From Clostridia bacterium (GTDB lineage: Bacteria; Bacillota; Clostridia; RGIG6154), in contig JAFWXG010000207.1 in assembly GCA_017523005.1 (NCBI GenBank), positions 1 to 5,286 of the forward strand: a DNA stretch of 5,286 nt, in the 5' to 3' direction. This document shows, piece after piece, positions 1 to 5,286 of the stretch. Every line of letters starts with the position of its first letter. Position 1 is the first letter of the stretch. The notes beneath the pieces were generated by a model. The model saw only the letters and a list, made by a program, of their open reading frames with translations, was not told the origin of the DNA and searched no databases. A program made the position numbers and the translations under genes.

Positions 1-1
1 A

Positions 2-1999
2 TTTGCGCACATTAAACAGTGGTTCAAATTTACATTCTTGTTGATTATTTACGACCTTGTCGTGGTAAATGGCTCATACCTTTTTGCTTTATGGTTAAGA
101 TTTGACTGTGCTTTTTCTTTAATTCCTGAATACTATGTACAAGCATGGCTTAAATTCTTACCTTTTTACTCTGTATTTTGTCTTGCATTATTTGGTCTTT
201 TGCATCTTTACAGAGCATTATGGCGCTTTGCAAGTATAAACGAATTAAAGCGTATATTTATCTCTTCAGTAATAACATCGATTTTTCACATTATCGGGAT
301 TCATTTAATCAGTACAACACTCTTGATTGAACGAATGCCTATATCCTATCACTTTATCGGAAGCATTGTTCAGTTTTTATTGATATTTGGTGCCCGTTTC
401 TTCTACAGATTTGTTCTTTCGGAACGCAGTAATTTTGAAAAAAATCTTCAAAAAGCTTCTGCAAGCCGTGTTATGCTTATTGGTGCTGGTTCAGCAGGTC
501 AAATGATTTTAAGAGATTTACATAACGCAGATGAAGTTAATGAATGGGTATATTGCATCATCGATGACAATCCTAATAAATGGGGAAAGTACATTGACGG
601 AGTGCCCATTGTAGGTGGCAGAGATGATATACTGCTCAATGTTGAAAAATATAAGATTGAAAAGATTTTCCTTGCAATACCAAGTGCCAGTGCATCTGAG
701 CGTCGTGACATATTGGATATCTGTAAAGAAACTAATTGTGAACTTAAAAATCTCCCCGGAATGTATCAGCTTGTAACAGGTGCCATGACTGCAAGTGCTA
801 TGAAACATGTTGATGCAGAAGATTTATTGGGACGAAAACCTGTAAAGGTTAATATGGAAGAAATTTATTCATCACTTACCGACAAGGTTATTTTGGTTAC
901 AGGCGGTGGTGGTTCAATCGGAAGTGAGCTTTGCAGACAGATCGCAAAAAACAATCCAAAGCAACTTGTAATTTTTGATATTTATGAAAATAATGCTTAT
1001 GCTATACAGCTTGAACTTAAAGACTTGCACCCTCAATTAAATTTAGAAGTTCTAATAGGTTCTGTCCGCGACACCACAAGAATCAATCAAGTGTTTGAAA
1101 AGTATAAGCCTGAGATTGTTTTCCACGCAGCTGCTCACAAGCATGTTCCTTTGATGGAAGACAGTCCTTGTGAATCCATTAAAAACAACGCAGTGGGTAC
1201 TTATAAAACAGCTTATGCCGCTATGATGAACGGTTGCAAACGATTTGTTTTGATTTCCACAGACAAGGCTGTAAACCCAACAAATATCATGGGTGCGTCA
1301 AAAAGAGTTTGTGAAATGATTATTCAGTCATTTGACAGAAAGATTAAAGACGGAAGAGCCTCCGAGATTTCTCCGCTTACTCTCCACGACAGTGATGATA
1401 TTACTTTCCCTGTTAACCAAAATCCGAAAACAGAATTTGTTGCAGTAAGATTTGGTAATGTTCTTGGAAGTAACGGGTCTGTTATTCCAAGATTTAAAAA
1501 ACAAATCGCAAAAGGAGGACCGGTTACAGTTACACATCCTGATATCATAAGATATTTTATGACAATTCCTGAAGCGGCATCGCTCGTTCTACAAGCAGGA
1601 ACTTATGCTGCAGGTGGAGAAATATTTGTCCTTGATATGGGCGCTCCGGTAAAGATTGATACATTAGCAAGAAACTTAATCCGTCTTTCAGGTCTTAAAC
1701 CCGATGTTGATATTAAAATTTCTTATACAGGTCTGCGCCCGGGCGAAAAGCTTTACGAAGAAAAACTTATGTCGGAAGAAGGAATGAGAACTACTCCTAA
1801 CAATCTTATTCACATAGGAAACCCCATTCCATTTGACACAGATTTATTCTTAAATCAAATGGAAACATTACTTGATGTTGCATATAGTGAAAATGACGAT
1901 GAAATCCGTAAAATGGTTTCTAACATTGTACCGACTTATCATGCTGCAGACGAAGAATCAGAAAACAACACAGTAAGAGAAATGTTAAAATCAAATTAA
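2..1999 (+). CDS. Membrane-anchored UDP-GlcNAc 4,6-dehydratase (CapD/EpsC/WbpM/PglF family), 5'-truncated
   Basis: Long-form polysaccharide nucleotide-sugar dehydratase. Characterised relatives convert UDP-GlcNAc to the 4-keto-6-deoxy sugar, the first step toward diamino-, fucosamine- or quinovosamine-type sugars of surface glycans. Residues are numbered from the in-frame TTG at base 38. About four hydrophobic segments (roughly 1-20, 40-58, 74-94, 104-126) precede a first Rossmann domain with GAGSAG (149-154). The catalytic extended-SDR domain starts at TGGGGSIGSE (288-297). The active-site block reads STDKAVNPTNIMGASK (407-422): the T-D-K and the Met that replaces the usual SDR Tyr match the spacing known for PglF/WbpM. 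RFGNVLGSNGS and GLRPGEKLYEE follow. The frame is open back to base 2 and the upstream residues already look like transmembrane segment 1, so the start lies outside the window and the TTG is internal. A roughly 29-residue insert (434-462) separates the Lys helix from the RFGNVLG strand. The exact product sugar is not determinable. Confidence 0.93.
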   Translation, partial: FAHIKQWFKFTFLLIIYDLVVVNGSYLFALWLRFDCAFSLIPEYYVQAWLKFLPFYSVFCLALFGLLHLYRALWRFASINELKRIFISSVITSIFHIIGIHLISTTLLIERMPISYHFIGSIVQFLLIFGARFFYRFVLSERSNFEKNLQKASASRVMLIGAGSAGQMILRDLHNADEVNEWVYCIIDDNPNKWGKYIDGVPIVGGRDDILLNVEKYKIEKIFLAIPSASASERRDILDICKETNCELKNLPGMYQLVTGAMTASAMKHVDAEDLLGRKPVKVNMEEIYSSLTDKVILVTGGGGSIGSELCRQIAKNNPKQLVIFDIYENNAYAIQLELKDLHPQLNLEVLIGSVRDTTRINQVFEKYKPEIVFHAAAHKHVPLMEDSPCESIKNNAVGTYKTAYAAMMNGCKRFVLISTDKAVNPTNIMGASKRVCEMIIQSFDRKIKDGRASEISPLTLHDSDDITFPVNQNPKTEFVAVRFGNVLGSNGSVIPRFKKQIAKGGPVTVTHPDIIRYFMTIPEAASLVLQAGTYAAGGEIFVLDMGAPVKIDTLARNLIRLSGLKPDVDIKISYTGLRPGEKLYEEKLMSEEGMRTTPNNLIHIGNPIPFDTDLFLNQMETLLDVAYSENDDEIRKMVSNIVPTYHAADEESENNTVREMLKSN

Positions 2000-2003
2000 G
2001 GAG
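1998..2003 (+). promoter_or_regulatory. Shine-Dalgarno of the nucleotidyltransferase gene, overlapping the upstream stop codon
   Basis: AAGGAG sits 6 nt before the ATG at 2010. Its first two bases are the last two of the dehydratase TAA stop (1997-1999). This spacing favours ATG 2010 over the TTG at 2007, and suggests that the two proteins are made from one mRNA with translational coupling. Confidence 0.85.
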
Positions 2004-2009
2004 ATTTTG

Positions 2010-3152
2010 ATGGAAATACCAAACATACTTATTACCACAATCAAATCAGCAATAACAAAAACTCCTGTAACAAATTTTGATGAACAAATAGATTACGACG
2101 CTTTGTTTAAGCTCTCATTAAGTCACGACCTTATTCCGTTAGTAAGCGAAGGTCTTTTCAAAAATGGTCTTTTGCTGCAAAACGAAACAGGCAACAACTT
2201 TAAAATTGTTCAAAAGCTGGCTTTAGTACAGTTTGCCAAAATGGAAATTGAACGAAATAAAATTATCCAATTATTTTCTAATAATAAAATTCCATTTATA
2301 TTGCTAAAAGGGTCGGTTTTGAACAAATATTATCCTGAAAAATATTTAAGAACTCAAGGGGATATTGATATACTTATTCCCACTGACAGATATGATGAAG
2401 CATCTTGCTTGCTCACTGATACTTTAAACTGTGAAAAAGGACTAAAAGGAACTCATGATATTACCTTTAAAACTCCGCAGGGCATCCACATTGAACTTCA
2501 TTTTTCATTAGACGGAACAAACGAAAATATTGAACATATTTTAAACACTGTATGGGAAAATACAACACCTGCAGATGACAATCCTTATCAGCTTTCTATG
2601 AACCATGAATTTTTTCTGTTTTACCATATAGTGCATATGGCAAAACATTTTAAGGCGGGCGGAATTGGAATTAAAGCTTTTCTGGATTTGTGGATTATAA
2701 AAGAAAAAATGGACTTATCCGAAGAAAAGGTTTACGCATTGTTTGAGAAAGCTGGTTTGCTTGATTTTTACAAAGCAGTTTTAAAGCTTGCAACTGTATG
2801 GTTTTCAGACGAAGAACACACAGATTTTTCAAAACAATTAGAAGACTTTGTGTTAAACGCAGGCGTATTTGGCACTATTGAAACCAATGTTGCTCTTTCT
2901 CAAATCGAAAAAGGTGGAAAATTAAAACATTTAACAAGTAGAGTCTTCCTTACAAGAAAACAGATGGAAACTTATTATCCAATGTCAAAAAAATTGCCGT
3001 ATCTTCTCCCATATTATCAAATCAAAAGATGGTTTCGCATTTTCTTTTCATCAGGTCGTGACCATGCACTGTCCGAGATAAAAGAAACAGGATTTATGAC
3101 AGCCAAAAAACAAACTGAAATCGAAAACTTATATAATAAATTAAACATATAA
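2010..3152 (+). CDS. Uncharacterised nucleotidyltransferase family protein (NTP_transf_5-like)
   Basis: 380-residue soluble protein with the hallmarks of the NTP_transf_5 family, a distant branch of the nucleotidyltransferase superfamily. LLKG (98-101) is followed by R114 and GDIDIL (117-122), whose D118 and D120 are the likely metal-binding pair. The strand IHIELHF (159-165) supplies a third carboxylate, E162. A His-rich helix (H206, H209, H213) and FLDLW (224-228) follow, then a C-terminal YP...LPYLLPYYQIKRWFR block (322-343) typical of the family. No signal peptide or membrane segment is evident. The first 95 residues look helical. Start ATG 2010 is chosen for its well-spaced AAGGAG; a TTG lies one codon upstream. 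The gene is cotranscribed with the UDP-sugar dehydratase and is last in its unit. The family recurs in capsule/exopolysaccharide loci, so a role in surface-glycan synthesis or modification is inferred. The nucleotide and acceptor are unknown. Confidence 0.85.
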   Translation: MEIPNILITTIKSAITKTPVTNFDEQIDYDALFKLSLSHDLIPLVSEGLFKNGLLLQNETGNNFKIVQKLALVQFAKMEIERNKIIQLFSNNKIPFILLKGSVLNKYYPEKYLRTQGDIDILIPTDRYDEASCLLTDTLNCEKGLKGTHDITFKTPQGIHIELHFSLDGTNENIEHILNTVWENTTPADDNPYQLSMNHEFFLFYHIVHMAKHFKAGGIGIKAFLDLWIIKEKMDLSEEKVYALFEKAGLLDFYKAVLKLATVWFSDEEHTDFSKQLEDFVLNAGVFGTIETNVALSQIEKGGKLKHLTSRVFLTRKQMETYYPMSKKLPYLLPYYQIKRWFRIFFSSGRDHALSEIKETGFMTAKKQTEIENLYNKLNI

Positions 3153-3179
3153 AAAGCTCGGCTATCGCCGAGCTTTTTT
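3151..3179. terminator. Bidirectional rho-independent terminator between convergent genes
   Basis: A perfect 12-bp stem (arms 3151-3162 and 3167-3178; core AGCTCGGC/GCCGAGCT flanked by A/T pairs) closes a 4-nt TATC loop. A run of six T follows on the + strand (3174-3179), and five T occur on the - strand opposite the A-run 3151-3155. It begins within the stop codon of the + strand nucleotidyltransferase. On the - strand it holds the last codons and the TAG stop (3164-3162) of the flavin reductase-like gene. It therefore plausibly ends both transcription units. Confidence 0.92.
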
Positions 3180-3737
3180 CTTCTTTCTTACCGAAAAACC
3201 AAAATCACCTAAATGTTTTCCCAATGTATAATAACTACCATGGGCGTAGGCAATCAAATCTGCTTTCCAGAGCTTTATTTTACCTTCTTTATCAATAAGA
3301 GATTTATCCACTTGAACTGCCAGAATATCGGCAATAAATACATCGTGCGTTCCAAGACTAATAACTTCACGGACTTTACACTCTATATTTACAGGACACT
3401 CCTTAATTATAGGGGCGTCAACTTTACTACCCTTTTCATGATGTAAATTAAACTCCTGAAATTTATCTATATCTCTCCCGCTTTTAACGCCACAGGTATC
3501 ACACACCGAAACCAATTTTGAGGGAACTAAGTTTATAACAAACTCACCTGTTTCAGAGATTATGGAATGTGAATGGCGAGTAGGTCTTACAGATATATAG
3601 GTCACGGGTGGGTTTGTGCACATCGTGCCTGTCCAGGCAACTGTAAGAATATTTCTGTTTTCTTCATCTCCACACGATACCATAACAGGTGGTACAGGCG
3701 ACAGCATTGCTCCGCCTTTAAATATCTCTTTTTCCAT
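3162..3737 (-). CDS. Flavin reductase-like FMN-binding split-barrel protein
   Basis: 191-residue cytosolic protein of the flavin reductase/flavoredoxin family, which binds FMN in a split beta-barrel. It either reduces free flavin with NAD(P)H or acts as a redox carrier. An early PVPPVMVSCG stretch (14-23) is followed by TVAWTGTMCTNPP (32-44). RPTRHSHSIISETGEFVINLV (51-71) is the usual family signature, and CGVKSGRDIDKF (82-93) the loop typical of anaerobe members. HDVFIADILAVQVD (131-144) and HGSYYTLGKHLGDFGFSVRK (166-185) complete the barrel. Four cysteines (22, 40, 79, 82) lie in the first half; C79 and C82 form a CxxC. Length is normal for the family. The basic tail KKKKARR is encoded inside the terminator hairpin. 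The start is the ATG at 3737, 3 nt after the hydrolase stop with only a weak GGGA upstream, so translation probably depends on coupling. The electron partner and substrate are unknown. Confidence 0.9.
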   Translation of the reverse strand: MEKEIFKGGAMLSPVPPVMVSCGDEENRNILTVAWTGTMCTNPPVTYISVRPTRHSHSIISETGEFVINLVPSKLVSVCDTCGVKSGRDIDKFQEFNLHHEKGSKVDAPIIKECPVNIECKVREVISLGTHDVFIADILAVQVDKSLIDKEGKIKLWKADLIAYAHGSYYTLGKHLGDFGFSVRKKKKARR

Positions 3738-3740
3738 AGT

Positions 3741-4463
3741 TTATCCCAACTTTTCCATTACCATATCAGCTAATCTATCTGATTCCTTTAAGAGACCATG
3801 CGGATGATGTCCCTGGAAGTTTCTTGGTATAACTGTAAGCAAGTCTTTATTGTCAGAATATGCTTCTTCAAGCAATCTTCCATTCAACGAATAATCAACT
3901 GTGTTATCTTCCGTTCCGTACAGCATTATAACAGGTAATTTAGCTTCAATTACTTTTGGAAGACGGTTAATTGGATTTTGTTCTAACATAAAGATATCAG
4001 AACGCTTTACATTAGGGTATGCAACTTTAAATTCTTTCTCCCACACATCTTCAAACTTGTCGTATCTACCGGGAAAATCAAGAAAATTTATAACAGGAGC
4101 ATCAATAACAAGCAAAGATACAAATTCAGGATAATAGCTTGTGAAATTTATAGCCTGTGCACCACCGCAACTCATTCCTACTAAAACACATCTCTTATCC
4201 AATGAATATTTTTCGGATACAAATTCAATAAATCTTGCTTTTTTATCACAGTCATCTTTGTTTGCAAGACGGGTTTTGTTAAACATACCCACAACATGAA
4301 AACCTCTTTTTAAAAGTTCAATTTCAAGTTCAGGAAAAGCTCCCCAGTATTCTGTCTTAAATGCTATTTTACCATTAGGTTTACAGTCAGGGAATACTAC
4401 CATTCCTTTTGTATCTTCAAATTCAAATTCGTCACATTTAAAACCAAAAAACAAATTTTCCAT
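3741..4463 (-). CDS. Alpha/beta hydrolase (putative esterase/acyl hydrolase)
   Basis: 240-residue alpha/beta-hydrolase-fold protein. The nucleophile elbow is GMSCGG (96-101) with Ser98 after the strand RCVLV. The acid is probably Asp186 in LYGTEDNTVDY (181-191), and the catalytic His is one of those in GHHPHGL (218-224). VVFPDCKPNG (22-31) and the second strand FHVVGMFNKTR (55-65) give the early core strands. YDKFEDVWEKEFK (134-146) is in the cap region. No signal peptide is seen, so it is likely cytoplasmic and acts on an imported substrate. The start ATG 4463 has a strong AAGGAG. The gene lies 17 nt after the NagA-like gene and 3 nt before the flavin reductase-like gene, making it the middle of a three-gene unit. 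The family covers esterases, deacetylases, thioesterases and peptidases. Proximity to a sugar-phosphate deacetylase makes a carbohydrate O-acyl esterase a reasonable guess, but the sequence alone does not settle it. Confidence 0.87.
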   Translation of the reverse strand: MENLFFGFKCDEFEFEDTKGMVVFPDCKPNGKIAFKTEYWGAFPELEIELLKRGFHVVGMFNKTRLANKDDCDKKARFIEFVSEKYSLDKRCVLVGMSCGGAQAINFTSYYPEFVSLLVIDAPVINFLDFPGRYDKFEDVWEKEFKVAYPNVKRSDIFMLEQNPINRLPKVIEAKLPVIMLYGTEDNTVDYSLNGRLLEEAYSDNKDLLTVIPRNFQGHHPHGLLKESDRLADMVMEKLG

Positions 4464-4472
4464 TTTGTATTA

Positions 4473-4478
4473 CTCCTT
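4473..4478 (-). promoter_or_regulatory. Shine-Dalgarno of the alpha/beta hydrolase gene
   Basis: On the minus strand this reads AAGGAG, 9 nt before the ATG at 4463. It occupies most of the 17-nt gap after the NagA-like stop codon (TGA at 4483-4481). It fixes the hydrolase start and leaves no room for a separate promoter there. Confidence 0.85.
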
Positions 4479-4480
4479 AA

Positions 4481-5286
4481 TCAACACACCATTTTGCCTT
4501 CTGACATTACTTGTTTTACATTGAATTTATCATCAACAAATACCAAGTCAGCTTTTTTGCCAATATCAATAGAACCAATTTCTTCGTCCATTTTAATTGC
4601 TTTAGCAGGGTTTGTTGATGCCATTAAAAATGCCTGCGCAATACCGCAGTTTGTGTTAGTCATTATATTTTTGCAAGCCTGGTCCATAGTAAGTCTACTG
4701 CCTGCCAACCCGCCGTTATGGTCAAAGTTAAGGTCAGTAATATGTGCCAATTCCGGAGGATTTTCACAGTCATCCATAGTCGAATCGGTAACAAGGATAA
4801 CTTTATCAATTCCCTTATTATGAATAAGTAATTGTTGCATTTCGGGATGCACATGAATTCCAAGAGAGTCACAAATCAATTCTGTATATACTTCAGACTC
4901 TTTAAAGCAGTATTCGTCTGGACCGTATCCGCGTGTACCGCCACAGACAGGCACTCTGCCTGTAGCACACATTGAATGTGTCTGGAGAGTCGGTCTGTAC
5001 TTGCCCATAGCCCTTATCTGCATTGGTGTTGCCTCACTGTGTCCAACCGCAAATACAACTTCGGGATTTACTTTTCTTGCATATTCAGCAAAACCTTTGA
5101 TATCAGCTCTTTCAGGTGCAGTAATCCAAACCTTTGCATAAGTTCCCGCTTCGTCAACAAAGGCTTTATACTGCTCTTCGGGAATATTATCAGGACTCCA
5201 TGGATTTAAGTCACTGTTACAGCCATACTTCACATTTATAAACGGGCCTTCAAAATAGAACCCCTTTATAACCTTGTTGGTCTTCA
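4481..5286 (-). CDS. NagA-like amidohydrolase (N-acetylglucosamine-6-phosphate deacetylase family), N-terminus beyond window
   Basis: C-terminal 267 codons of an amidohydrolase resembling NagA, which removes acetate from GlcNAc-6-phosphate in amino-sugar catabolism. The frame stays open to the right edge. Upstream of the GTG at 5233 it reads GFYFEGPFINVKYG, the conserved NagA metal-site strand, so that GTG is an internal Val and the start is outside. Metal and catalytic residues are present: Glu of EGPF (5251-5249), His of VGHSEAT (5041-5039), His of QTHSM (4978-4976), His of GIHVHPEM (4855-4853) and the catalytic Asp of LVTDS (4786-4784). GGLAGSRLTMDQA, STNPAKAI and EIGSIDIGKKADLVFVDD finish the fold. 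Full-length relatives are about 380 residues, so roughly 110 are missing. The loop after the second His reads THSMCATGR where studied enzymes have TH-x-x-NAM, and the segment after EGPF reads GCNSDLNPW, so the substrate may differ from GlcNAc-6-P. First visible gene of the minus-strand unit. Confidence 0.88.
   Translation of the reverse strand, partial: KTNKVIKGFYFEGPFINVKYGCNSDLNPWSPDNIPEEQYKAFVDEAGTYAKVWITAPERADIKGFAEYARKVNPEVVFAVGHSEATPMQIRAMGKYRPTLQTHSMCATGRVPVCGGTRGYGPDEYCFKESEVYTELICDSLGIHVHPEMQQLLIHNKGIDKVILVTDSTMDDCENPPELAHITDLNFDHNGGLAGSRLTMDQACKNIMTNTNCGIAQAFLMASTNPAKAIKMDEEIGSIDIGKKADLVFVDDKFNVKQVMSEGKMVC

Noticed and set aside
1511..1519. Strong Shine-Dalgarno-like AAAAGGAGG inside the dehydratase gene
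   Set aside because: It encodes the conserved AKGGPVT segment in frame, and no sensible start codon or alternative reading frame follows.
1324..1548. Minus-strand open frames opposite the dehydratase insert
   Set aside because: The sense strand encodes conserved dehydratase motifs on both sides. The antisense frames have low-complexity, unrecognisable products and no start signal.
2007..2009. TTG as the start of the nucleotidyltransferase
   Set aside because: The adjacent ATG at 2010 has the better codon and good spacing from AAGGAG. The TTG would add only one residue.
3738..3740. Possible separate promoter for the flavin reductase-like gene
   Set aside because: Only 3 nt separate it from the hydrolase stop. 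I saw no -35/-10 pair better than the AT-rich background within the hydrolase 3' end.
4494..4823. Plus-strand open frame of 109 codons opposite the NagA-like gene
   Set aside because: It is antisense to well-conserved amidohydrolase motifs, has no ribosome-binding site and resembles no family. It is a shadow of the real gene.

Overview
The window is AT-rich, densely coding bacterial DNA. Strong AAGGAG ribosome-binding sites, short gene gaps and the protein families present point to a low-GC Firmicute, most likely an anaerobic gut-type Clostridia lineage. This is inferred from style and families, since no taxonomic marker gene is present. There are five protein genes and essentially no free intergenic space. 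Both outermost genes run off the window.

Left block (bases 1-3152, + strand): the end of a surface-polysaccharide locus. The first gene is a long-form, membrane-anchored UDP-GlcNAc 4,6-dehydratase of the CapD/EpsC/WbpM/PglF family; its 5' end is cut by the window edge. The second gene follows so closely that its Shine-Dalgarno overlaps the first gene's stop codon. It encodes an uncharacterised NTP_transf_5-type nucleotidyltransferase, a family often found in polysaccharide clusters but without a settled reaction.

Junction (bases 3151-3179): a 12-bp, 4-nt-loop hairpin with T-runs on both strands acts as a shared bidirectional terminator between two convergent transcription units. The last codons and the stop codon of the minus-strand unit lie inside it.

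Right block (bases 3162-5286, - strand, read right to left): a tight three-gene unit. It holds a NagA-type amidohydrolase (sugar-phosphate deacetylase family, N-terminus beyond the window), an alpha/beta hydrolase with a GMSCGG nucleophile elbow, and a flavin reductase-like FMN-binding protein. The gaps are 17 and 3 nt. The deacetylase and hydrolase suggest catabolism or deacylation of an acetylated (amino) sugar or related ester, but the substrates cannot be read from the sequence.

I saw no tRNA, rRNA, CRISPR array, insertion sequence, riboswitch or convincing promoter. The candidates most worth following are the orphan nucleotidyltransferase coupled to the dehydratase, the divergent active-site loop of the NagA-like enzyme, and the terminator embedded in a coding 3' end.
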